Of a stretch of DNA of 49,830 bases, positions 19,591-27,755 are shown one piece after another. Source of the DNA: Pseudocitrobacter vendiensis (GTDB lineage: Bacteria > Pseudomonadota > Gammaproteobacteria > Enterobacterales > Enterobacteriaceae); assembly GCF_943590815.1 (NCBI RefSeq), contig NZ_CALSBS010000030.1, positions 1 through 49,830 on the forward strand, written 5' to 3'. The notes under the pieces are model-generated. The model saw only the letters and a list, made by a program, of their open reading frames with translations. It made no database searches and was not told where the DNA came from. Made by a program: the position numbers and the translations under genes. Positions within the stretch are counted from its first letter, which is position 1, and each line of letters starts with the position of its first letter.

Positions 19591-19617
19591 CAGGCGCTGA
19601 AAATAGCGCCTGTTTTT
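19591..19617 (+). terminator. pldA terminator
   Basis: CAGGCGCT / AGCGCCTG stem with loop GAAAAT, followed by TTTTT. It lies 69 bp past the pldA stop and before recQ. Confidence 0.93.
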
Positions 19618-19640
19618 ATTTTTCAGTAATCGGAGTCAAT

Positions 19641-21470
19641 GTGGCACAGGCGGAAGTTTTGAATCAGGAATCGCTGGCTAAACAGGTTTTGCAGGAAACC
19701 TTTGGCTACCAGCAGTTCCGCCCGGGCCAGGAAAACATCATTGATACCGTGCTGGAAGGACGCGATTGCCTGGTGGTGATGCCGACAGGCGGCGGCAAGT
19801 CGCTCTGTTATCAAATTCCGGCGCTGGTGCTGAATGGCCTGACGGTGGTGGTATCGCCGCTGATCTCGTTGATGAAAGACCAGGTCGATCAGTTAATCGC
19901 CAACGGCGTGGCGGCGGCCTGCATCAACTCAACGCAGAGTCGTGAGCAGCAGCAGGAAGTCATGGCGGGCTGTCGTACCGGGCAGATTCGCCTGCTCTAT
20001 ATCGCCCCGGAACGCCTGATGCTGGATAATTTCCTGGAGCATCTCGCCCACTGGAACCCGGTGATGCTGGCCGTTGATGAAGCGCACTGTATTTCACAGT
20101 GGGGCCACGATTTCCGCCCGGAATACGCCGCATTAGGCCAATTGCGTCAGCGCTTCCCGGCGCTGCCGTTTATGGCGCTCACCGCGACCGCCGACGACAC
20201 GACGCGTCGCGATATCGTTCGCCTGCTGGGGCTGAATGACCCACTTATTCAAATCAGCAGCTTTGACCGCCCCAATATTCGCTACATGTTGATGGAAAAG
20301 TTTAAGCCGCTCGATCAGCTCATGCGTTACGTGCAGGAGCAACGTGGCAAGTCCGGCATTATCTACTGTAATAGCCGGGCGAAAGTAGAAGACACCGCTG
20401 CGCGTCTGCAAAGCCGTGGTATCAGTGCCGGGGCATATCACGCCGGGCTGGATAACGCCGTGCGGGCAGAGGTGCAGGAAAAATTCCAGCGTGATGACCT
20501 GCAAATCGTGGTCGCCACCGTGGCGTTCGGGATGGGCATCAACAAGCCTAACGTGCGCTTCGTCGTGCACTTCGATATTCCGCGTAATATTGAATCTTAT
20601 TATCAGGAAACGGGCCGCGCCGGGCGTGATGGCCTGCCCGCGGAGGCAATGCTGTTTTACGATCCGGCAGATATGGCGTGGCTACGCCGTTGTCTGGAAG
20701 AGAAACCCGCCGGGCCGCTACAGGATATCGAACGGCATAAGCTCAACGCGATGGGCGCGTTTGCCGAAGCGCAAACCTGCCGCCGTCTGGTATTACTGAA
20801 TTACTTTGGCGAAGGGCGTCAGGAGCCATGCGGTAACTGCGATATCTGTCTCGATCCGCCAAAGCAGTACGATGGGTTGAATGACGCGCAGATCGCGCTC
20901 TCAACAATTTATAGAGTGAATCAACGCTTCGGGATGGGGTACGTGGTTGAGGTGATTCGCGGCGCTAACAATCAGCGTATTCGCGAGTTTGGCCACGACA
21001 AACTCAAGGTCTACGGCATGGGGCGCGATAAAAGCCATGAGCATTGGGTGAGTGTGATCCGCCAGTTGATTCATCTGGGCTTTGCGATGCAGAACATCGC
21101 CCAGCACTCCGCCTTACAGCTCACGGACGCCGCGCGGCCCATTGTTCGTGGTGAGATGCCGCTGATGCTAGCGGTACCGCGTATTGTCGCCCTGAAACCG
21201 CGCGTGATGCAGAAAGCCGCAGTGGGCAATTATGACCGTAAACTGTTTTCCAAACTGCGCAAGCTACGTAAAGCCATCGCCGATGAAGAAAACATCCCAC
21301 CTTACGTGGTCTTTAACGATGCGACGCTGATTGAAATGGCGGAGCAGATGCCGGTTTCCGCCAGCGAAATGCTCAGCGTCAACGGTGTGGGGATGCGAAA
21401 ACTGGAGCGCTTTGGTAAAGAGTTTATGGCACTGATCCGCGCACATGTGGATGGCGACGATGATGAGTAG
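19641..21470 (+). CDS. recQ: ATP-dependent DNA helicase RecQ
   Basis: 609 residues from a GTG start, as in E. coli. 3'-5' helicase of the RecF pathway, acting with RecJ and Topo III. Walker A TGGGKS (49-54), DEAH box in [14 protein letters not shown], the helicase motifs to [10 protein letters not shown], four zinc cysteines around 380-403 (C..CGNCDIC), a winged-helix domain and a C-terminal HRDC domain. Separated from pldA by a terminator, so it needs its own promoter, which I could not place in the 23 bp after that terminator. Confidence 0.98.
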   Translation: MAQAEVLNQESLAKQVLQETFGYQQFRPGQENIIDTVLEGRDCLVVMPTGGGKSLCYQIPALVLNGLTVVVSPLISLMKDQVDQLIANGVAAACINSTQSREQQQEVMAGCRTGQIRLLYIAPERLMLDNFLEHLAHWNPVMLAVDEAHCISQWGHDFRPEYAALGQLRQRFPALPFMALTATADDTTRRDIVRLLGLNDPLIQISSFDRPNIRYMLMEKFKPLDQLMRYVQEQRGKSGIIYCNSRAKVEDTAARLQSRGISAGAYHAGLDNAVRAEVQEKFQRDDLQIVVATVAFGMGINKPNVRFVVHFDIPRNIESYYQETGRAGRDGLPAEAMLFYDPADMAWLRRCLEEKPAGPLQDIERHKLNAMGAFAEAQTCRRLVLLNYFGEGRQEPCGNCDICLDPPKQYDGLNDAQIALSTIYRVNQRFGMGYVVEVIRGANNQRIREFGHDKLKVYGMGRDKSHEHWVSVIRQLIHLGFAMQNIAQHSALQLTDAARPIVRGEMPLMLAVPRIVALKPRVMQKAAVGNYDRKLFSKLRKLRKAIADEENIPPYVVFNDATLIEMAEQMPVSASEMLSVNGVGMRKLERFGKEFMALIRAHVDGDDDE

Positions 21471-21530
21471 TCAACCGCGCTAAAAAGTGCCAATATGGTT
21501 ACTCACTGAATTATCTCCCGCGAGTACGTT

Positions 21531-22151
21531 ATGTTAACTCTGTTTCTGACAGTGGCGCTGGTGCACATCATTGCGTTGATGAGCCCGGGCCCGGACTTCT
21601 TTTTCGTGTCGCAGACCGCGATCAGTCGCTCCCGCAAAGAAGCGATGATGGGCGTACTCGGCATTACCTGTGGCGTGATGGTCTGGGCGGGCGTGGCGCT
21701 GCTTGGTCTGAACCTGATCATCGAAAAAATGGCGTGGCTACACACTATTATTATGGTCGGTGGTGGCTTGTACCTGTGCTGGATGGGTTACCAGATGCTG
21801 CGTGGTGCGCTGAAAAAAGAGAATCACGCCGCACCGGAACCGCAAGTCGAACTGGCGCAAAGTGGCCGCAGTTTTATGAAAGGCCTGCTGACCAACCTGG
21901 CGAACCCGAAAGCGATTATCTATTTTGGCTCTGTGTTTTCACTGTTCGTTGGCGACAGCGTGGGAGCGGATGCGCGCTGGGGCATTTTCCTGATGATTAT
22001 CCTTGAAACGCTTGCCTGGTTTACTGTTGTGGCAAGCTTGTTTGCGCTGCCGGCGATGCGTCGTGGATATCAGAAAGCGGCGAAGTGGATCGATGGCTTT
22101 GCCGGTACGCTGTTCGCGGGCTTCGGCATTCATTTGATTATTTCGCGCTAA
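21531..22151 (+). CDS. rhtC: Threonine exporter RhtC (LysE family)
   Basis: 206 residues, six hydrophobic helices of the LysE/RhtB family. Near the N-terminus it has the family sequence ALMSPGPDFF, and later NLANPKAIIYF. Exports L-threonine. Follows recQ by 60 bp. The relative rhtB lies about 1.1 kb away on the other strand, separated by an accessory gene. Confidence 0.97.
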   Translation: MLTLFLTVALVHIIALMSPGPDFFFVSQTAISRSRKEAMMGVLGITCGVMVWAGVALLGLNLIIEKMAWLHTIIMVGGGLYLCWMGYQMLRGALKKENHAAPEPQVELAQSGRSFMKGLLTNLANPKAIIYFGSVFSLFVGDSVGADARWGIFLMIILETLAWFTVVASLFALPAMRRGYQKAAKWIDGFAGTLFAGFGIHLIISR

Positions 22152-22158
22152 CCCATTG

Positions 22159-22185
22159 ACCCACTCCGAACATATCGGGGTGGGT
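22159..22185. other. Hairpin between rhtC and the Rpn gene
   Basis: ACCCACTCCG / CGGGGTGGGT stem (one G-T wobble), loop AACATAT. No T run on either side. It sits between convergent genes and may slow transcription from both sides. Confidence 0.6.
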
Positions 22186-22192
22186 AGCCGTC

Positions 22193-22366
22193 TTAGTGCT
22201 GAAGCTGCTTAAGGTCATCCTGCGAAAGACCGGTCATTTCCATGATGGTCTGAAAATCAAAGCCGCGTTGCAGCATAGTTTTCGCGACGTCGAGAAGGGC
22301 GAGCTGCTTACCTTCTTTACGACCTTCCCGTCTTCCATCACTCAATAATTTTTCCGCCAGAGTCAT
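22193..22366 (-). CDS. Candidate intragenic Rpn C-terminal small protein (internal start)
   Basis: In-frame ATG inside the Rpn gene, codon 242, preceded by GGAGAAG eight bases upstream, a strong ribosome-binding site in the middle of a coding region. The product would be 57 residues: MTLAEKLLSDGRREG, then the GRKEGKQLALLDVAKT segment and an amphipathic tail ending in DDLKQLQH. This is the region and type of start reported for the Rpn small proteins that act as antitoxins by binding the full-length nuclease. It is a prediction from the ribosome site and family knowledge. Confidence 0.6.
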   Translation of the reverse strand: MTLAEKLLSDGRREGRKEGKQLALLDVAKTMLQRGFDFQTIMEMTGLSQDDLKQLQH

Positions 22367-23089
22367 CAGTTCTTCTCCATGTTGCGGCACGCGCTGTGCC
22401 AGCCCGTACAGTAATGTTTGAACGTCTTTTTCTTCACCTGCCAGCATCATGTATTTTACCAGGGTGCGGATTTGTTGTCCGCTCATCTGCTCTAACGTCA
22501 ATAGCTGCGCCAGTTTATCCAGCAACGTCGCCATGTCGCGCTGGCGGATATGCTTCTGAACCAGCGTCAGAGCCGCCATGCTGCGGTGCTGCATGATTTC
22601 CTCATCGGGGATCAGGGTGATGTCGACCAGGGGAAATGCGTGAAAATAGAGCTCGCGCGCGGTGTCCGGATCCGGAAAAGCATCGAGCCAGTTCATTGAC
22701 CAGGGGTAAGGGCTGCGCTTGCCCTGATAAAACAGAATCGGGATCACCAGCGGCAGGGTTTTGTTCCCGGCTTCCAGATGACGCTGCATGGTGGCAATGG
22801 CATAGCGAAGCAAACGAAAGGCCATATTTTCATCCGGTGAACTTTGGTGCTCAATCAAAACATACACATACCCGCTTCCCTTACTGGTTTCCAGCGAATA
22901 GAGCACGTCGTTGTAATACTGGCGGAGATTCTCTTCTACAAAACTGCTAGCTTCCAGATGGAGCGTGTCGAGGCGACAGAGGTTTACCAGCGCAGGGGGC
23001 AGGTGAATTTCCATAAAGTCGCGCGCCGTTTCTGGCCGGGATAAGAATGCTTTAAAGACTGCATCATGAGGAGTGGTTGCATCCGCCAT
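22193..23089 (-). CDS. Rpn family recombination-promoting nuclease (transposase_31 / YhgA-like)
   Basis: 298 residues. The N-terminus TPHDAVFKAFLS and the core NDVLYS...YVYVLIEHQSSPDENMAFR are the signature of the Rpn/YhgA family, a PD-(D/E)XK-type nuclease; the likely metal ligands are Asp61, Glu80 and Gln82. Middle: LVIPILFYQG and a proline-tryptophan segment. C-terminus: charged DGRREGRKEGKQ and a short helical tail. Family members promote RecA-independent recombination in E. coli, and some are reported to be antiphage toxins inhibited by a small protein made from an internal start in the same gene. Such a start is seen here (22366). This gene stands between rhtC and rhtB, where E. coli K-12 has none, so it is an accessory insertion. 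No terminal repeats or transposase signs seen beside it. Confidence 0.92.
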   Translation of the reverse strand: MADATTPHDAVFKAFLSRPETARDFMEIHLPPALVNLCRLDTLHLEASSFVEENLRQYYNDVLYSLETSKGSGYVYVLIEHQSSPDENMAFRLLRYAIATMQRHLEAGNKTLPLVIPILFYQGKRSPYPWSMNWLDAFPDPDTARELYFHAFPLVDITLIPDEEIMQHRSMAALTLVQKHIRQRDMATLLDKLAQLLTLEQMSGQQIRTLVKYMMLAGEEKDVQTLLYGLAQRVPQHGEELMTLAEKLLSDGRREGRKEGKQLALLDVAKTMLQRGFDFQTIMEMTGLSQDDLKQLQH

Positions 23090-23246
23090 TTTTCATCATC
23101 CATGTGTGAAATCTGGCGGCATTCTGGCACTGAGATGAGCGCGGTAACAGCGCGAAAAAAAAGTTTCAGTGCAGGTTCCGAGCTTCCTCGAATGCGGGTG
23201 TTAACGTCTTTTCCCGTTCACTAAAATTTGCGGGCATGCTTCCCTT

Positions 23247-23867
23247 TCACGCATGCCTCGCCGACGCCAGCAGCGCGCCAACCAGCATAAACAACGAACC
23301 AAAGACTTTGTTCAGCGCCTTCATCTGGCGTGGGCCTTTGATCCAGCTCGCGATGCGTTGTGCGAGGGTGGCATAGCCAATCATCACAATAATATCGACC
23401 ACAATGGTGGTGATGCCGAGCACCACATATTGCATCACCTGCGGCTGATGGGGCACGATAAACTGCGGGAACAGCGCCGCCAAAAAGACGATGCTTTTCG
23501 GGTTGGTCAGATTCACAAACACCGCACGTCGATAGAGCTTTGAGCGTGACTGCGATTGTGCGAGGGTGTTGAGGTCAATTGCCCCCGCCGCGCGCCATTG
23601 CTGGATGCCGAGCCAGATAAGATAGGCTGCGCCCGCCCATTTCAGCACTTCGAAAGCGAGCACAGAACGGGAGAACAGCGTCCCCAGGCCAACGCCAACC
23701 AGCACGATATGAATCGCGAGCCCGGTCTGTAACCCGGCGATGGAGGCGACCGCGCCGCGATAGCCGTGGCTAATGGATGTCGTCATGGTATTGATCGCGC
23801 CGGAGCCCGGCGAAAGGCTGAGAATTATGGATGTCAGAAGGTAAGCAAACCACCACTCAAAGGTCAT
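23247..23867 (-). CDS. rhtB: Homoserine/homoserine lactone exporter RhtB
   Basis: 206 residues, LysE/RhtB family with six hydrophobic helices, sequence [15 protein letters not shown] at the N-terminus and [18 protein letters not shown] later. Exports homoserine and its lactone. The ATG at 23865-23867 ([11 protein letters not shown]) has GGGAGA 6-7 bp upstream and matches E. coli; a reading 12 codons longer is unlikely. Divergent from pldB. Confidence 0.96.
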   Translation of the reverse strand: MTFEWWFAYLLTSIILSLSPGSGAINTMTTSISHGYRGAVASIAGLQTGLAIHIVLVGVGLGTLFSRSVLAFEVLKWAGAAYLIWLGIQQWRAAGAIDLNTLAQSQSRSKLYRRAVFVNLTNPKSIVFLAALFPQFIVPHQPQVMQYVVLGITTIVVDIIVMIGYATLAQRIASWIKGPRQMKALNKVFGSLFMLVGALLASARHA

Positions 23868-23977
23868 GAGAATCTCCCTGGTTATCTGTTTTTTATGCCA
23901 CAATACGCTATTGTATGAAGGTTGTGTCAGGCCTCACAAAAAAACGATTTTCAGCGGTTAGCAGGGGTGGACGCCCG

Positions 23978-24970
23978 ATGTTTCAGCAGCAAAAGGACTG
24001 GGAAACAAGAGAAAACGCGTTTGCCGCGTTTGCGATGGGGCCGCTGACGGATTTCTGGCGTCAGCGTGAAGAAGCGGAATTTCACGGCGTGGATAACGTT
24101 GCGGTGCGCTTCGTGCGTTTTTGCTCTGCGCATCACGATCGCGTAGTGGTTATTTGCCCGGGCCGTATCGAAAGTTACGTTAAGTATGCCGAACTGGCCT
24201 ACGACCTCTTCCACAGTGGGTTTGATGTCTTGATTATCGACCACCGTGGTCAGGGGCGTTCAGGCCGAATGCTGTCGGATACCCATCGCGGTCATGTGGT
24301 AAAATTCAGCGACTACGTTGACGATCTGGCGGCATTCTGGGAACAGGAGGTCGCGCCCGGTCATTGGCGTAAGCGGTTTATTCTCGCGCACTCAATGGGC
24401 GGCGCGATTGCCACGCTTTTTTTACAGCGTTATCCGCATCAGTGTGACGCACTCGCGCTTTGTGCCCCAATGTTCGGTATTATCATGCGCCTGCCTGAAT
24501 GGATGGTTCGCCATATTCTCGACTGGGCTGAGGGCCATCAGCGTCTTCGGGAAGGGTATGCCATTGGCACCGGGCGCTGGCGAGCGCTGCCGTTTAGCCT
24601 TAACGTTCTGACGCACAGTCGCCAGCGTTATCGGCGTAACCTGCGTTTTTATGCCGATGAACCGCGTCTGCGCGTGGGCGGTCCCACCTATCACTGGGTT
24701 CGCGAGGGGATCATTGCCGGTGAGCACATCATTGCCGGTGCGCCCCACGATACGCTGCCGACGCTTATCATTCAGGCGGAAGAAGAGCGTGTGGTGGATA
24801 ACCGCATGCATGACCGCTATTGTGAACTTCGCTCAACGGCGGGGCATCCCTGTGATGGGGGTAAACCGCTTGTCATACAGGGCGCGTATCATGAGATCCT
24901 TTTTGAAAAGGACGCCATGCGCTCGGTCGCACTCAATGCTATCGTCGATTTTTTCTATCGACATACTTAA
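23978..24970 (+). CDS. pldB: Lysophospholipase L2 PldB
   Basis: 330 residues, about ten shorter than E. coli at the C-terminus. Alpha/beta hydrolase with nucleophile Ser139 in AHSMGG and catalytic His near the end (GAYHEILFEKDAM). It removes the remaining acyl chain from lysophospholipids at the inner membrane. The start MFQQQKDWETREN agrees with E. coli; upstream in-frame codons from 23915 are not conserved. In E. coli the pldB-yigL mRNA is stabilised by the sRNA SgrS, which pairs near the pldB end; I could not confirm that site here. Confidence 0.95.
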   Translation: MFQQQKDWETRENAFAAFAMGPLTDFWRQREEAEFHGVDNVAVRFVRFCSAHHDRVVVICPGRIESYVKYAELAYDLFHSGFDVLIIDHRGQGRSGRMLSDTHRGHVVKFSDYVDDLAAFWEQEVAPGHWRKRFILAHSMGGAIATLFLQRYPHQCDALALCAPMFGIIMRLPEWMVRHILDWAEGHQRLREGYAIGTGRWRALPFSLNVLTHSRQRYRRNLRFYADEPRLRVGGPTYHWVREGIIAGEHIIAGAPHDTLPTLIIQAEEERVVDNRMHDRYCELRSTAGHPCDGGKPLVIQGAYHEILFEKDAMRSVALNAIVDFFYRHT

Positions 24971-25011
24971 ACCGGCATTTATGCCGCCAGGCTTAAAGGT
25001 AGAATTCTCTT

Positions 25012-25812
25012 ATGTACCAGGTTGTTGCATCTGATTTAGATGGCACGCTCCTCGCTCCCGACCACCGCTTAACGCCGTATGCGAAAGAGACACTGAAATT
25101 ATTGACCCAAAAAGGGCTTCATTTTGTGTTTGCGACCGGCCGCCATCATATCGACGTAGGGCAGATCCGCGATAATCTCGGGATTCAGGCTTATATGATC
25201 ACCTCTAACGGCGCGCGCGTGCATGACACTGACGGTAATCTGCTGTTTGCTCACAATCTCGATCGTGATATTGCCGCCGATCTCTTTGGTGTGATGCACA
25301 GTAGCCCCGATATCATCACCAACGTTTATCGCGACGACGAGTGGTTTATGAATCGCCATCGCCCGGAAGAGATGCGTTTCTTCAAAGAAGCGGTGTTCAA
25401 CTATCAACTTTTTGAGCCTGGCCTGCTGGAGCCGGAAGGCGTCAGCAAAGTCTTCTTCACCAGTAATAGCCACGAAGTCTTACTGCCGCTGGAGCAGGCG
25501 ATTAACGCGCGCTGGGGCGATCGCGTGAATGTGAGTTTCTCCACGTTGACCTGTCTGGAAGTGATGGCGGGCGGCGTCTCCAAAGGCCACGCGCTGGAAG
25601 CGGTAGCGAAGAAACTGGGCTATAGCCTGCAAGACTGCATTGCTTTTGGCGATGGTATGAACGATGCCGAAATGCTGTCGATGGCGGGTAAGGGCTGCAT
25701 CATGGCCGGGGCACATCAGCGTCTGAAGGATCTGCATCCGGAACTGGAAGTGATTGGCTCTAATGCCGATGACGCGGTGCCGCACTACCTGCGTAAGCTC
25801 TATCTTGCTTAA
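25012..25812 (+). CDS. yigL: HAD phosphatase YigL (Cof type)
   Basis: 266 residues. Nucleophile Asp8 and acid/base Asp10 in ASDLDGTLL, the C2 cap typical of Cof-type HADs, Lys in SKGHALEAV and motif IV GDGMNDAEML. The E. coli enzyme dephosphorylates pyridoxal 5'-phosphate and sugar phosphates and relieves glucose-phosphate stress. It follows pldB by 41 bp on the same strand. Confidence 0.96.
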   Translation: MYQVVASDLDGTLLAPDHRLTPYAKETLKLLTQKGLHFVFATGRHHIDVGQIRDNLGIQAYMITSNGARVHDTDGNLLFAHNLDRDIAADLFGVMHSSPDIITNVYRDDEWFMNRHRPEEMRFFKEAVFNYQLFEPGLLEPEGVSKVFFTSNSHEVLLPLEQAINARWGDRVNVSFSTLTCLEVMAGGVSKGHALEAVAKKLGYSLQDCIAFGDGMNDAEMLSMAGKGCIMAGAHQRLKDLHPELEVIGSNADDAVPHYLRKLYLA

Positions 25813-25816
25813 AAAA

Positions 25817-25847
25817 TGACGACTGAGTGTTTATTGCTCAGTCGTCA
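25817..25847 (-). terminator. Hairpin after yigL, T run on the minus strand
   Basis: Perfect 11-bp stem TGACGACTGAG / CTCAGTCGTCA with a 9-nt loop. On the plus strand it is followed by ACCGTTCTC, a poor tract; on the minus strand it is followed by TTTTTT. It may work in both directions, but better for minus-strand transcripts. Confidence 0.65.
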
Positions 25848-25897
25848 ACCGTTCTCTTCGCTACAATGCGTGTTCATCTTCCTGAGAGACATTCATT

Positions 25898-26797
25898 GTG
25901 GCGCTACTCATTATCACCACTCTTCTGTGGGCCTTCTCTTTTAGCTTTTACGGTGAGTATCTGGCCGGGCACGTCGACAGCTATTTTGCCGTACTGGTGC
26001 GCGTTGGTCTGGCAGCACTCGTATTTCTGCCGTTTCTGCGCACCCGTGGCAACAGCCTGAAAACGGTCAGCTTGTATATGCTGGTGGGTGCGATGCAGCT
26101 TGGCGTGATGTATATGCTCAGCTTCCGCGCGTATCTCTACCTGACGGTGTCCGAACTGTTGCTGTTTACCGTGCTGACGCCGCTCTATATCACCCTGATT
26201 TATGACCTGATGAGTAAGCGCCGCCTGCGCTGGGGCTATGCGTTCAGCGCATTGCTGGCGGTGATTGGTGCGGGGATTATTCGCTACGATCAGGTGACGG
26301 ACCATTTCTGGACCGGCCTGCTGCTGGTGCAGCTCTCCAATATCACCTTTGCGATTGGCATGGTGGGATACAAACGTCTGATGGAAATCCGCCCAATGCC
26401 GCAGCATAACGCTTTTGCGTGGTTCTATCTTGGCGCGTTTTTGGTGGCGATTGTGGCATGGTCGCTGCTGGGCAACGCTCAGAAGATGCCGGAGACCACG
26501 CTGCAATGGAGCATTCTGGTGTTTCTTGGCGTGGTGGCTTCCGGAATTGGCTACTTTATGTGGAACTATGGCGCAACTCAGGTAGATGCCGGAACGCTGG
26601 GCATCATGAACAATATGCACGTGCCGGCGGGGCTGCTGGTTAACCTGGCTATCTGGCATCAACAGCCGCACTGGCCGACATTCATTACAGGCGCGCTGGT
26701 GATCCTGGCGTCGCTGTGGGTGCATCGAAAGTGGGTCGCTCCGCGCTCTTCACGAACGGAAGATGATCGCACGCGTGGTTCCGCGCTGAACGAATAA
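25898..26797 (+). CDS. bioP: Biotin transporter BioP (YigM)
   Basis: 299 residues from a GTG start, same length as E. coli YigM, with ten hydrophobic segments of the EamA/CAAT type. YigM is the high-affinity biotin importer of E. coli. Blocks [15 protein letters not shown] and [16 protein letters not shown] are conserved. Its last 113 bp lie over the 3' end of metR on the other strand. I saw no BirA-type operator upstream. Confidence 0.95.
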   Translation: MALLIITTLLWAFSFSFYGEYLAGHVDSYFAVLVRVGLAALVFLPFLRTRGNSLKTVSLYMLVGAMQLGVMYMLSFRAYLYLTVSELLLFTVLTPLYITLIYDLMSKRRLRWGYAFSALLAVIGAGIIRYDQVTDHFWTGLLLVQLSNITFAIGMVGYKRLMEIRPMPQHNAFAWFYLGAFLVAIVAWSLLGNAQKMPETTLQWSILVFLGVVASGIGYFMWNYGATQVDAGTLGIMNNMHVPAGLLVNLAIWHQQPHWPTFITGALVILASLWVHRKWVAPRSSRTEDDRTRGSALNE

Positions 26798-27638
26798 ACG
26801 CCTCCGTGACCGGCTGACGCTGCTCGCCATCGCGCACAGCGGCGTACAGCCGGCTCCATAAACCCTCGCCCAGCGTTTTTGTCACCACCAGACCCTGGCG
26901 TTCAAAACTCTCTACCACCCAATGCGGCAGCGCGGCAATCCCCATTCGCGCGGCAACCATCTGAATCAACAATAACGTGTTATCGACGCTTTTCAGCGAC
27001 GGGCTGATACCCGCCGGTTGCAGAAAGTGACGCCAGATATCCAGGCGCGAACGCTGTACCGGATAAATCAGCAGCGTCTCGCTGGCGAGATCTTCCGGCG
27101 TAATGCGCGTTTTTGCCGCCAGTGGATGGTCAGGCGCGATAACCAGACGCACCTCATAATCAAACATCGGCGAATAGTGCAGCCCGCTGCGCGGCAGAAT
27201 ATCGGAGGTCATGACCAGATCCAGCTCGCCCTGCTGCAGCGCAGGTTGCGGGTCAAACGTGACACCCGATTTAAAATCCATCTCCACCTGCGGCCAGTTC
27301 TTATGGAAGTTCTCCAGTGCAGGCGTCAGCCACTGAATGCAGCTATGACACTCAATGGCAATGCGCAGACGCGTCTGCTGCGGCTCGTTGCAGGCCTGAA
27401 GCGCCTGACTGATTTGCGGCAGCACCTGGTTTGCCAACTGGAGCAGGATCTCACCCTGCGGCGTAAAGCGCAGCGGCTGGCTCTTACGTACAAATAGCCG
27501 AAAGCCAAGGCGCTGTTCCAGATCGCTGAACTGGTGGGAAAGGGCGGATTGAGTCTGATGCAGCGTGGCCGCCGCAGCGGCGAGCGACCCGCAGTTCCGC
27601 AACGCTTGTAGCGTCTTCAGATGTTTAACTTCGATCAT
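26685..27638 (-). CDS. metR: LysR-type regulator MetR
   Basis: 317 residues. N-terminal winged helix-turn-helix (about 1-60: [22 protein letters not shown] region) and LysR substrate-binding domain; homocysteine is the coactivator in E. coli. It activates metE and metH and represses itself. Divergent from metE, sharing a 117-bp control region; its start codon overlaps a MetR box. Its C-terminal 37 codons overlap yigM in antisense. Confidence 0.98.
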   Translation of the reverse strand: MIEVKHLKTLQALRNCGSLAAAAATLHQTQSALSHQFSDLEQRLGFRLFVRKSQPLRFTPQGEILLQLANQVLPQISQALQACNEPQQTRLRIAIECHSCIQWLTPALENFHKNWPQVEMDFKSGVTFDPQPALQQGELDLVMTSDILPRSGLHYSPMFDYEVRLVIAPDHPLAAKTRITPEDLASETLLIYPVQRSRLDIWRHFLQPAGISPSLKSVDNTLLLIQMVAARMGIAALPHWVVESFERQGLVVTKTLGEGLWSRLYAAVRDGEQRQPVTEAFIRSARNHACDHLPFVKSAERPTFDAPTATPGSPARL

Positions 27639-27650
27639 GAAAGTCCTTCA
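27638..27650. promoter_or_regulatory. MetR box between metR and metE
   Basis: TGAAAGTCCTTCA, a perfect TGAA-N5-TTCA MetR consensus. Its first base is the start of the metR ATG, so bound MetR would both help activate metE and hinder metR expression. Confidence 0.85.
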
Positions 27651-27701
27651 CTTCGGCATGAACAATTTGCGCTTGAGGAATATACAGTAACCGCCAATTA
27701 T

Positions 27702-27725
27702 GGATGTGTAAACATCTGGACGGCT
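27702..27725. promoter_or_regulatory. Tandem MetJ boxes before metE
   Basis: Three adjoining 8-mers, GGATGTGT, AAACATCT and GGACGGCT, match the met box AGACGTCT at 5, 6 and 6 of 8 positions. MetJ with S-adenosylmethionine binds such arrays cooperatively and represses metE and metR. Confidence 0.7.
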
Positions 27726-27755
27726 AAAACATGAAAATTCCATAAGAGGCATACT

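Noticed and set aside
22193-23089. Rpn gene as part of an insertion sequence
   Set aside because: Family is often called putative transposase, but I saw no terminal inverted repeats or target duplications near it.
23148-23168. GCGCG hairpin followed by A8 upstream of the Rpn gene
   Set aside because: On the minus strand the T run comes before the stem, so it cannot act as an intrinsic terminator in either direction.
25904-26725. 273-codon minus-strand ORF inside yigM
   Set aside because: Mirror frame of the biotin transporter; Gln/His-rich and without domain.
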